NCBI RefSeq assembly: GCF_029227915.1
Contig: NC_079885.1
Span: forward strand, 2,356,001-2,420,000
From: Hydractinia symbiolongicarpus
Taxonomy: Eukaryota; Cnidaria; Hydrozoa; Anthoathecata; Hydractiniidae
Reading direction: 5' to 3'
Length of the DNA: 64,000 bases
Positions 21,523 through 33,055 of this stretch are shown one piece after another (the first letter of the stretch is position 1; each line of letters starts with the position of its first letter). Under the pieces are notes generated by a model. It saw nothing but the letters and a program-made list of their open reading frames with translations, ran no database searches and was not told where the DNA came from. A program made the position numbers and the translations under genes.

Positions 21523-21725
21523 CGTTCTGGAAATGAGTTTACTCACAGGGTACTTTCTTTGTATACATTCGACTATACGGGCCAAGCCCGGGATTTACAG
21601 GAAATCACGGGTTTTTGTTTGCCGGCGATTAAACCTCTTTCATTAAGCGTCTCATCAAAAATGAAAACATTTTTAAAAACTACAAGTCTTATGCGTTTTA
21701 GTGGCGAAAAAATAATTTAAAAAAT
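21523..21725. repeat. Monomer linking hexamers and tetramers
   Basis: B-like, with ATCACGGGTTTTTGTTTGC and a GTGGCGAAAAAATAATTTAA end. It matches monomer 17467 at a 4056-bp offset. Confidence 0.8.
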
Positions 21726-23351
21726 CGTTCTGGAAATGAGTTTACTCACAGGGTACTTTCTTTGTATACATTCGACTATACGAGCCAAGCCAGGGATTTA
21801 CAGGAAATCGCGGGTTTTCGTTTGCCGGCGAATAAACCTCTTTCATTAAGCGTCTCATCAAAAATAAAAACATTTTTGAAAACTACAAGTCTCACGCGTT
21901 TTAGTGGTGAAAAAAAAAATTTAAAAAATCGTTCGGGAAATGAGTTAACACCCTGGGTACTTTCTTTGTATACATTCGACTATACGGGCCAAGCCCGGGA
22001 TTTACGTGCAATTGCGGGTTTTCGTTTGCCGGCGATTAAACCTCTTTCATTAAGCGTCTCATCAAAAATGAAAACATTTTTGAAAAATAAAAGTCTCATG
22101 CGTTTTAGTGGTGAAAAAATAATTTAAAAAATCGTTCGGGAAATGAGTTTACTCCCTGGGTACTTCCTTTGTATACTTTTGACTATACGGGCCCAGTCCG
22201 GGATTTACGGGAAATCGCGGGTTTTCGTGTGCCGGCGATTAAACCACTTTCACTAAGCGTCTCATCAAAAATTAAAACATTTCTGAAAACTACAAGTCTC
22301 ATGCGTTTTAGTGGTGAAAAAACAATTTAAAAAATCGTTCTGGAAATGAGTTTACTTACAGGGTACTTTTTTTGTATACATTCGACTATACGGACCAAGC
22401 CCGGGATTAACGGGAGATCGCGGGTTTTTGTTTGCCGGCGATTAAACCTCTTTCATTAAGCGTCTCATCAAAAATGAAAACATTTTTGAAAACTACAAGT
22501 CTCATTCGTTCTAGTGGTGCAGAAATAATTTAAAAAATCGTTCTGGAAATGAGTTTACTCACAGGGTACTTTCTTTGTATACATTCGACTATACGAGCCA
22601 AGCCAGGGATTTACAGGAAATCGCGGGTTTTCGTTTGCCGGCGAATAAACTTCTTTCATTAAGCGTCTCATCAAAAATAAAAACATTTTTGAAAACTACA
22701 AGTCTCACGCGTTTTAGTGGTGAAAAAAAAAATTTAAAAAATCGTTCGGGAAATGAGTTAACACCCTGGGTACTTTCTTTGTATACATTCGACTATACGG
22801 GCCAAGCCCGGGATTTACGTGCAATTGCGGGTTTTCGTTTGCCGGCGATTAAACCTCTTTCATTAAGCGTCTCATCAAAAATGAAAACATTTTTGAAAAA
22901 TAAAAGTCTCATGCGTTTTAGTGGTGAAAAAATAATTTAAAAAATCGTTCGGGAAATGAGTTTACTCCATGGGTACTTCCTTTGTATACTTTTGACTATA
23001 CGGGCCCAGTCCGGGATTTACGGGAAATCGCGGGTTTTCGTGTGCCGGCGATTGAACCACTTTCACTAAGCGTCTCATCAAAAATTAAAACATTTCTGAA
23101 AACTACAAGTCTCATGCGTTTTAGTGGTGAAAAAACAATTTAAAAAATCGTTCTGGAAATGAGTTTACTTACAGGGTACTTTTTTTGTATACATTCGACT
23201 ATACGGACCAAGCCCGGGATTAACGGGAGATCGCGGGTTTTTGTTTGCCGGCGATTAAACCTCTTTCATTAAGCGTCTCATCAAAAATGAAAACATTTTT
23301 GAAAACTACAAGTCTCATTCGTTCTAGTGGTGCAGAAATAATTTAAAAAAT
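21726..23351. repeat. Tetrameric HOR, two copies of 813 bp
   Basis: Copies 21726-22538 and 22539-23351 share four monomers: one with ACGAGCCAAGCCAGGG and CGAATAAAC, one with GAGTTAACACCCTGGG and GTGCAATTGCGGG, a J with TACTTCCTTTG, and a T. Copy 2 alone has CTCCATGGG and GATTGAACC, which also occur in the distant monomer 18279. Confidence 0.92.
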
Positions 23352-24770
23352 CGTTCTGGAAATGGGTTTTTTCACAGGGTACTTTCTTTGTATACGTTCG
23401 ACTATACGGGCCAAGCCCGGGATTTACGGGAAATCGCGGGTGTTCGTTTGCCGGCGATTAAACTTCTTTCATTAAGCGTCTTATCAAAAATGAAAACATT
23501 TTTAAAAACTACAAGTCTTATGCGTTTTAGTGGTGAAAAAATAATTTAAAAAATCGTTCGGGAAATGAGTTTACTCCTTGGGTACTTTCTTCGTATACTT
23601 TTGACTATACGGGCCGAGTCCGGGGTTTACGGGAAATGGCGGGTTTTCGTTTGCCGGCGATTAAACTTCTTTTAATCAGCGTCTCATCAAAAATGAAAAC
23701 ATTTTTGAAAACTACAAGTCTCATACGTTTTAGTGGTAAAAAGATAATTTAAAAAATCGTTTTGGAAATGAGTTTACTCACAGGGTACTTTCTTTGTATA
23801 CATTCGACTATACGGGCGAAGCCCGGGATTTACGAGAAATCGCGGGTTTTCATTTGCCGGCGATTAAACCACTTTCACTAAGCGTCTCATCAAAAATGAG
23901 AACATTTCTGAAAACTAAAAGTCTCATGCGTTTTAGTGGTGAAAAAATAATTTAAAAAATCGTTCGGGAAATGAGTTTACTCCCTGGGATCTTTCTTTGT
24001 ATACTTTTGAATATACGGGCCGAGTCCGGGAGTTACGGGAAGTCGTGGGTTTTCGTTTGCCGGCGATTAAACCTCTTTCATTAAGCGTCTCATCAAAAAT
24101 GAAAACATTTTTGAAAACTACAAGTCTCATGCGTTTTAGTGGTGAAAAAATAATATAAAAAATCGTTCGGGAAATGAGTTTACTCCCTGGGTACTTTCTT
24201 CGAATACATTCGACTATACGGCGAAGCCCGGGATTTACGGGAAATCGCGGGTTTTCGTTTGCCGGCGATTAAACCACTTTCATTAAGCGTCTCATCAAAA
24301 ATGAAAACATTTCTAAAAACTACAAGTCTCATGCGTTTTAGTGGTGAAAAAATAATTTAAAAAATCGTTCCGGAAATGAGTTTACTCCCTGGGATCTTTC
24401 TTTGTATACTTTTGAATATACGGGCCGAGTCCGGGAGTTACGGGAAGTCGTGGGTTTTCGTTTGCCGGCGATTAAACCTCTTTCATTAAGCGTCTCATCA
24501 AAAATGAAAACATTTTTGAAAACTACAAGTCTCATGCGTTTTAGTGGTGAAAAAATAATATAAAAAATCGTTCGGAAAATGAGTTTACTCCCTGGGTACT
24601 TTCTTCGTATACATTCGACTATACGGCGAAGCCCGGGATTTACGGGAAATCGCGGGTTTTCGTTTGCCGGCGATTAAACCACTTTTATTAAGCGTCTCAT
24701 TAAAAATGAAAACATTTCTAAAAACTACAAGTCTCATGCGTTTTAGTGGTGAAAAAATAATTTAAAAAAT
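22946..24770. repeat. Nine-monomer block, copy 2 (1825 bp)
   Basis: Counterpart of 18279-20103 at a constant 4667-bp offset and equal length. Small differences include GTCTTATC versus GTCTCATC near 23480, CTCATACG near 23723 and TTCCGGAAATG near 24369. After 24771 it runs into C and then the 196-bp D pair. Confidence 0.9.
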
Positions 24771-24973
24771 CGTTCGGGAAATGAGTTTACTCCCTGGGAT
24801 CTTTCTTTGTATACTTTTGAATATACGGGCCGAGTCCGGGAGTTACGGGAAGTCGTGGGTTTTCGTTTGCCGGCGATTAAACTTCTTTTATTCAGCGTCT
24901 CATCAAAAATGAAAACATTTTTAAAAACTACAAGTCTCATGGGCTTTAGTGGTGAAATAATAATTTAAAAAAT
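24771..24973. repeat. Class C monomer preceding the D pair
   Basis: Class C core with the CTTCTTTTATTCAG end and CTCATGGGCTTTAGTGG, the usual lead-in to class D. The same C-to-D transition recurs at 29421, 31239 and 36298. Confidence 0.8.
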
Positions 24974-25365
24974 CGTTCGGTAAATGAGTCCTGGGTACTT
25001 TTTTGTATACTTTTGACTTTACAGGCCGAGTCCGGGATTTACGGGAAATCGCAGGTTTTCGTTTGCCGGCGATTAAACTTCTTTTATTCAGCGTCTCATC
25101 AAAAATGAAAACATTTTTAAAAACTACAAGTTTCATGCGTTTTAGTGGGGAAATAATAATTTAAAAAATCGTTCGGTAAATGAGTCCTGGGTACTTTTTT
25201 GTATACTTTTGACTTTACAGGCCGAGTCCGGGATTTACGGGAAATCGCAGGTTTTCGTTTGCCGGCGATTAAACTTCTTTTATTCAGCGTCTCATCAAAA
25301 ATGAAAACATTTTTAAAAACTACAAGTTTCATGCGTTTTAGTGGGGAAAAAAAAATTTTAAAAAT
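24974..25365. repeat. Class D short monomers (196 bp), tandem pair
   Basis: Two consecutive 196-bp monomers (24974-25169 and 25170-25365) share TCGGTAAATGAGTCCTGGG, where six bases (TTACTC or equivalent) are missing, a one-base-shorter T run before GTATAC, and TGACTTTACAGGCCG. The pair looks nearly identical over its length. Single D monomers recur at 29624, 31442, 36501, 49052, 53491, 54497, 55099, 56310, 57724 and 61975. Confidence 0.88.
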
Positions 25366-28300
25366 CGTTCGGGAAATCAGTTTACTCCCTGGGTACTTTC
25401 TTTGTATACTTTTGACTATACGGGCACAGTCTTGGATTTACGGGAAATCACGGGTTTTCGTGTGCCGGCGATTAAACTTCTTTTATTCAGCGTCTCATCA
25501 AAAATAAAAACATTTTTGAAAACTACAAGTCTCATGCGTTTTAGTGGTGAAAAGATAATTTAAAAAATCGTTTTGGAAATGAGTTTACTCACAGGGTACT
25601 TTCTTTGTATACATTCGACTAAACGGGCCACGCCCGGGATTTACGGGAAATCGCGGGTTTTCGTTTGCCGACGATTAAACCACTTTCACTAAGCGTCTTA
25701 TCAAAAATTAAAACATTTCTGAAAACTACAAGTCTCATGCGTTTTAGTGGTGAAAAAACACATTAAAAAATCGTTCTGGAAATGAGTTTACTTACAGGGT
25801 ACTTTCTTTGTATACATTCGACTATACGGACCAAGCCCGGGATTAACGGGAGATCGCGGGTTTTTGTTTGCCGGCGATTAAACCTCTTTCATTAGGCGCC
25901 TCATTAAAAATGAAAACATTTTTGGAAACTACAAGTCTCATTCGTTCTAGTGGTGCAGAAATAATTTAAAAAATCGTTCGGGAAATCAGTTTACTCCCTG
26001 GGTACTTTCTTTATAAACATTCAACTATACGGACCAAGCCCGGTATTTACGGGAAATCGCGGGTTTTCGTTTGCCGGCGATTAAACTTCTTTTATTCAGC
26101 GTCTCATCAAAAATGAAAACACTTTTGAAAACTACAAGTCTCACGCGTTTTAGTGATGAAAAAATAATTTAAAAAATCGTTCTGGAAATGAGTTTAATCA
26201 CAGGGTACTTTCTTTGTAAACATTCGACTATACGGAACAAGCCCGGGATTTAGGGAAATCGTGGTATTTCGTTTGCCGGCGATTAAACCTCTTTCATTAA
26301 GCGTCTCATCAAAAATGAAAACATTTCTGAAAACTACAAGTCTCATTGGCTTTAGTGGTGAAATAATAATTTAAAAAATCGTTCGGGAAATGAGTTTACT
26401 CCCTGGGTACTTTCTTTGTATATTTTGACTATACGGGCCGAGTCCGGGTTTACGGGATATCGCAGGTTTTCGTTTGCCGGCGATTAAACTCCTTTTATTC
26501 AGCGTCTCATCAAAAATGAAAACATTTTTGAAAACTACAAGTCTCATTCGTTTTAGTGGTGAAAAGATAATTTAAAAAATCGTTTTGGAAATGAGTTTAC
26601 TCACAGGGTACTTTCTTTGTATACATTCGACTATACGGGCCAAGCCCGGGATTTACGGGAAATCGCAGGTTTTCGTTTGCCGGCGATTAAACCACTTTCA
26701 CTAAGAGTCTCATCAAAAATGAAAACATTTCTGAAAACTACAAGTCTCACGCGTTTTAGTGGCGAAATAAAAATTTAAAAAATCGTTCGGGAAATGAGTT
26801 AACACCCTGGGTACTTTCTTTGTATACATTCGACTATACGGGCCAAGCCCGGGATTTACGTGAAATCACGGGTTTTCGTTTGCCGGCGATTAAACCTCTT
26901 TCATTAAGCGTCTCATCAAAAATGAAAACATTTTTAAAAACTACAAGTCTTATGCGTTTTAGTGGCGAAAAAATAATTTAAAAAATCGTTCTGGAAATGA
27001 GTTTACTCACAGGGTACTTTCTTTGTATACATTCGACTATACGAGCCAAGCCCGGGATTTACAGGAAATCGCGGGTTTTCGTTTGCCGGCGAATAAACCT
27101 CTTTCATTAAGCGTCTCATCAAAAATGAAAACATTTTTGAAAAATAAAAGTCTCATGCGTTTTAGTGCTGAAAAAATAATTTAAAAAATCGTTCGGGAAA
27201 TGAGTTTACTCCCTGGGTACTTTCTTTGTATACTTTTGACTATACCGGCCCAGTCCGGGATTTACGGGAAATCGCGGGTTTTCGTGTGCCGGCGATTAAA
27301 CTTCTTTTATTCAACGTCTCATCAAAAATGAAAACATTTTTGAAAACTACAAGTCTCATGCGTTTTAGTGGTGAAAAGATAATTTAAAAAATCGTTTTGG
27401 AAATGAGTTTACTTACAGGGTACTTTTTTTGTATACATTCGACTATACGGACCAAGCCCGGGATTACCGGGAGATCGCGGGTTTTTGTTTGCCGGCGATT
27501 AAACCTCTTTCATTAAGCGTCTCATCAAAAATGAAAACATTTTTTAAAACTACAAGTCTTATGCGTTTTAGTGGTGAAAAAGTAATATGAAAAATCGTTC
27601 TGGAAATGAGTTTACTCACAGGGTACTTTCGTTGTAAACATTCGACTATACGGGACAAGCCCGGGATTTAGGGAAATCGTGGTATTTCGTTTGCCGGCGA
27701 TTAAACCTCTTTCATTAAGCGTCTCATTAAAAATGAAAACATTTTTGGAAACTACAAGTCTCATTCGTTCTAGTGGTGCAGAAATAATTTAAAAAATCGT
27801 TCTGGAAATGGGTTTTTTCATAGGGTACTTTCTTTGTATACGTTCGACTATACGGGCCAAGCCCGGGATTTACGGGAAATCGCGGGTGTTCGTTTGCCGG
27901 CGATTAAACTTCTTTCATTAAGCGTCTCATCAAAAATGAAAACATTTTGAAAAACTACAAGTTTTATGCGTTTTAGTGGTGAAAAAATAATTTAAAAAAT
28001 CGTTCTGGAAATGAGTTTACTCACAGGGTACTTTCTTTGTATACATTCGACTATACGCGCCAAGCCTGGGATTTACAGGAAATCGCGGGTTTTCGTTTGC
28101 CGGCGATTAAACCTCTTTCATTAAGCGTCTCATCAAAAATAAAAACATTTTTGAAAACTACAAGTCTCATGCGTTTTAGTGGTGAAAAAAAATATTAAAA
28201 AATCGTTCGGGAAATGAGTTTACTCCCTGGGTACTTTCTTCGTATACTTTTGACTATACGGGCCGAGTCCGGGGTTTACGGGAAATGGCGGGTTTTCGTT

Positions 28301-28812
28301 TGCCGGCGATTAAACTTCTTTTAATCAGCGTCTCATCAAAAATGAAAACATTTTTGAAAACTACAAGTCTCATGCGTTTTAGTGGTAAAAAGATAATTTA
28401 AAAAATCGTTTTGGAAATGAGTTTACTCACAGGTTACTTTCTTTGTATACATTCGACTATACGGGCGAAGCCCGGGATTTACGAGAAATCGCGGATTTTC
28501 ATTTGCCGGCGATTAAACCACTTTCATTAAGCGTCTCATCAAAAATGAAAACATTTCTGAAAACTTAAAGTCTCATGCGTTTTAGTGGTGAAAAAATAAT
28601 TTAAAAAATCGTTCGGGAAATGAGTTTACTCCCTGGGATCTTTCTTTGTATACTTTTGAATATACGGGCCGAGTCCGGGAGTTACGGGAAGTCGTGGGTT
28701 TTCGTTTGCCGGCGATTAAACCTCTTTCATTAAGCGTCTCATCAAAAATGAAAACATTTTTGAAAACTACAAGTCTCATGCGTTTTAGTGGTGAAAAAAT
28801 AATATAAAAAAT
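25366..28812. repeat. Irregular stretch of 17 monomers without an evident HOR
   Basis: Order by class: K, B (TAAACGGGCCACG), T, F, E, G, B, a CACCC type, a GAGCC type, J, T, E, H, a CGCGCCAAGCCTGGG type, A, B, C. I found no repeated string of two or more monomers at a fixed offset inside this segment. It contains the rightmost class G monomer (26380) and mixes classes typical of the left and right halves. Nothing other than satellite is present. Confidence 0.75.
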
Positions 28813-30630
28813 CGTTCGGGAAATGAGTTTACTCCCTGGGTACTTTCTTCGTATACATTCGACTATACGGCGAAGCCCGGGATTTACAGGAAATCGCGGG
28901 TTTTCGTTTGCCGGTGATTAAACCACTTTCATTCAGCGTCTCATCAAAAATAAAAACATTTCTAAAAACTACAAGTCTTATGCGTTTTAGTGGTGAAAAA
29001 AATAATTTAAAAAATCGTTCGGGAAATGAGTTTACTCCCTGGGATCTTTCTTTGTATACTTTTGAATATACGGGCCGAGTCCGGGAGTTACGGGAAGTCG
29101 TGGGTTTTCGTTTGCCGGCGATTAAACCTCTTTCATTAAGAGTCTCATCAAAAATGAAAACATTTTTGAAAACTACAAGTCTCATGCGTTTTAGTGGTGA
29201 AAAAATAATGTAAAAAATCGTTCGGGAAATGAGTTTACTCCCTGGGTACTTTCTTCGTATACATTCGACTATACGGCGAAGCCCGGGATTTACGTGAAAT
29301 CGCGGGTTTTCGTTTGCCGGCGATTAAACCTCTTTCATTAAGCGTCTCATCAAAAATGAAAACATTTCTAAAAACTACAAGTCTCATGCGTTTTAGTTGT
29401 GAAAAAATAACTTAAAAAATCGTTCGGGAAATGAGTTTACTCCCTGGGATCTTTCTTTGTATACTTTTGAATATACGGGCCGAGTCCGGGAGTTACGGGA
29501 AGTCGTGGGTTTTCGTTTGCCGGCGATTAAACTTCTTTTATTCAGCGTCTCATCAAAAATGAAAACATTTTTAAAAACTACAAGTCTCATGGGCTTTAGT
29601 GGTGAAATAATCATTTAAAAAATCGTTCGGTAAATGAGTCCTGGGTACTTTTTTGTATACTTTTGACTTTACAGGCCGAGTCCGGGATTTACGGGAAATC
29701 GCAGGTTTTCGTTTGCCGGCGATTAAACTTGTTTTATTCAGCGTCTCATCAAAAATGAAAACATTTTTAAAAACTACAAGTTTCATGCGTTTTAGTGGGG
29801 AAAAAAAAATTTAGAAAATCGTTCGGGAAATGAGTTTACTCCCTGGGTACTTTCTTTGTATACTTTTGACTATACGGGCACAGTCCAGGATTTACGGGAA
29901 ATCGCGGGTTTTCGTGTGCCGGCGATTAAACTTCTTTTATTCAGCGTCTCATCAAAAATGAAAACACTTTTGAAAACTACAAGTCTCACGCGTTTTAGTG
30001 ATGAAAAAATAATTTAAAAAATCGTTCTGGAAATGAGTTTAATCACAGGGTACTTTCTTTGTAAACATTCGACTATACGGAACAAGCCCGGGATTTAGGG
30101 AAATCGTGGTATTTCGTTTGCCGGCGATTAAACCTCTTTCATTAAGCGCCTCATTAAAAATGAAAACATTTTTCGAAACTACAAGTCTCATTCGTTCTAG
30201 TGGTGCAGAAATAATTTGAAAAATCGTTCGGGAAATCAGTTTACACCCTGGGTACTTTCTTTGTATACATTCAACTATACGGACCAAGCCCGGGATTTAC
30301 GGGAAATCGCGGGTTTTCGTTTGCCGGCGATTAAACTTCTTTTATTCAACGTCTCATCAAAAATGAAAACACTTTTGAAAACTACAAGTCTCACGCGTTT
30401 TAGTGATGAAAAAATAATTTAAAAAATCGTTCTGGAAATGAGTTTACTCACAGGGTACTTTCTTTGTATACATTCGACTATAAGGGCCAAGCCCATGATT
30501 TACAGGAAATCACGGGTTTTCGTTTGCCGGCGATTAAACCTCTTTCATTAAGCGTCTCATCAAAAATGAAAACATTTTTGAAAACTACAAGTCTCATGCG
30601 TTTTAGTGGTGAAAAAATAATATAAAAAAT
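28813..30630. repeat. Nonameric HOR, copy 1 (1818 bp)
   Basis: Nine monomers in the order I-like (GGTGATTAAACC, CATTCAGCG), C, I, C, D, K, E, F, B-like (TATAAGGGCCAAGCCCATG). Every phase point recurs 1818 bp later except the last. Private marks such as AAAATAATGTAAAAAATCG, TTTAGTTGTG and TTTTTCGAAAC are present in both copies. Confidence 0.94.
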
Positions 30631-32447
30631 CGTTCGGGAAATGAGTTTACTCCCTGGGTACTTTCTTCGTATACATTCGACTATACGGCGAAGCCCGGGA
30701 TTTACAGGAAATCGCGGGTTTTCGTTTGCCGGTGATTAAACCACTTTCATTCAGCGTCTCATCAAAAATAAAAACATTTCTAAAAACTACAAGTCTTATG
30801 CGTTTTAGTGGTGAAAAAAATAATTTAAAAAATCGTTCGGGAAATGAGTTTACTCCCTGGGATCTTTCTTTGTATACTTTTGAATATACGGGCCGAGTCC
30901 GGGAGTTACGGGAAGTCGTGGGTTTTCGTTTGCCGGCGATTAAACCTCTTTCATTAAGAGTCTCATCAAAAATGAAAACATTTTTGAAAACTACAAGTCT
31001 CATGCGTTTTAGTGGTGAAAAAATAATGTAAAAAATCGTTCGGGAAATGAGTTTACTCCCTGGGTACTTTCTTCGTATACATTCGACTATACGGCGAAGC
31101 CCGGGATTTACGTGAAATCGCGGGTTTTCGTTTGCCGGCGATTAAACCTCTTTCATTAAGCGTCTCATCAAAAATGAAAACATTTCTAAAAACTACAAGT
31201 CTCATGCGTTTTAGTTGTGAAAAAATAACTTAAAAAATCGTTCGGGAAATGAGTTTACTCCCTGGGATCTTTCTTTGTATACTTTTGAATATACGGGCCG
31301 AGTCCGGGAGTTACGGGAAGTCGTGGGTTTTCGTTTGCCGGCGATTAAACTTCTTTTATTCAGCGTCTCATCAAAAATGAAAACATTTTTAAAAACTACA
31401 AGTCTCATGGGCTTTAGTGGTGAAATAATAATTTAAAAAATCGTTCGGTAAATGAGTCCTGGGTACTTTTTTGTATACTTTTGACTTTACAGGCCGAGTC
31501 CGGGATTTACGGGAAATCGCAGGTTTTCGTTTGCCGGCGATTAAACTTGTTTTATTCAGCGTCTCATCAAAAATGAAAACATTTTTAAAAACTACAAGTT
31601 TCATGCGTTTTAGTGGGGAAAAAAAAATTTAGAAAATCGTTCGGGAAATGAGTTTACTCCCTGGGTACTTTCTTTGTATACTTTTGACTATACGGGCACA
31701 GTCCAGGATTTACGGGAAATCGCGGGTTTTCGTGTGCCGGCGATTAAACTTCTTTTATTCAGCGTCTCATCAAAAATGAAAACACTTTTGAAAACTACAA
31801 GTCTCACGCGTTTTAGTGATGAAAAAATAATTTAAAAAATCGTTCTGGAAATGAGTTTAATCACAGGGTACTTTCTTTGTAAACATTCGACTATACGGAA
31901 CAAGCCCGGGATTTAGGGAAATCGTGGTATTTCGTTTGCCGGCGATTAAACCTCTTTCATTAAGCGCCTCATTAAAAATGAAAACATTTTTCGAAACTAC
32001 AAGTCTCATTCGTTCTAGTGGTGCAGAAATAATTTGAAAAATCGTTCGGGAAATCAGTTTACACCCTGGGTACTTTCTTTGTATACATTCAACTATACGG
32101 ACCAAGCCCGGGATTTACGGGAAATCGCGGGTTTTCGTTTGCCGGCGATTAAACTTCTTTTATTCAACGTCTCATCAAAAATGAAAACACTTTTGAAAAC
32201 TACAAGTCTCACGCGTTTTAGTGATGAAAAAATAATTTAAAAAATCGTTCTGGAAATGAGTTTACTCACAGGGTACTTTCTTTGTATACATTCGACTATA
32301 AGGGCCAAGCCCATGATTTACAGGAAATCACGGGTTTTCGTTTGCCGGCGATTAAACCTCTTTCATTAAGCGTCTCATCAAAAATGAAAACATTTTTAAA
32401 AACTACAAGTCTTATGCGTTTTAGTGGTGAAAAATAATTTAAAAATT
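30631..32447. repeat. Nonameric HOR, copy 2 (1817 bp)
   Basis: Nearly identical to 28813-30630 by eye. One difference is AATCATTTAA (29609-29618) versus AATAATTTAA (31427-31436). The last monomer diverges after CATTTTT: this copy continues AAAAACTACAAGTCTTATG and loses a base before ATTCG. That places the copy boundary in the final third of the ninth monomer. Confidence 0.94.
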
Positions 32448-33055
32448 CGTTCTGGAAATGAGTTTACTCACAGGGTACTTTCTTTGTATACATTCGACTA
32501 TACGAGCCAAGCCCGGGATTTACAGGAAATCGCGGGTTTTCGTTTGCCGGCGATTAAACCTCTTTCATTAAGCGTCTCATCAAAAATGAAAACATTTTTG
32601 GAAACTACAAGTCTCATTCGTTCTAGTGGTGCAGAAATAATTTGAAAAATCGTTCGGGAAATTAGTTTACTCCCTGGGTACTTTCTTTATATACATTCAA
32701 CTATACGGACCAAGCCCGGGATTTACGGGAAATCGCGGGTTTTCGTTTGCCGGCGATTAAACTTCTTTTATTCAGCGTCTCATCAAAAATGAAAACACTT
32801 TTGAAAACTACAAATCTCACGCGTTTTGTGGTGAAAAAATAATTTAAAAAATCGTTCTGGAATTGGGTTTACTCACAGGGTACTTTCTTTGTATACGTTC
32901 GACTATACGGGCCAAGCCCGGGATTTACGGGAAATCGCGGGTGTTCATTTGCCGGCGATTAAACTTCTTTCATTAAGCGTCTCATCAAAAATGAAAACAT
33001 TTTTAAAAACTACAAGTCTTATGCGTTTTAGTGGTGAAAAAATAATTTAAAAAAT
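32448..33055. repeat. Three monomers (GAGCC type, F, H) leading to the pentamers
   Basis: Monomers at 32448, 32651 and 32853. The first has GAAAAATAATTTAAAAATTCG before it. The string also occurs in part at 37507 and 42367, after the other copies of the nonamer tail, although there an E monomer is interposed before F. Confidence 0.8.
32853..33055. repeat. Class H monomer (representative)
   Basis: Diagnostics are GGAATTGGG or GGAAATGGG in place of GGAAATGAG, GTATACGTTCGACTATACGG, GGTGTTCG or GGTGTTCATTTG in the core, and CTTCTTTCATTAAG. The preceding monomer usually ends CGCGTTTTGTGG, with one A missing. Further copies start at 18685, 23352, 27798, 33663, 34676, 35892, 38114, 38924, 42974 and 44189. 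Confidence 0.8.
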
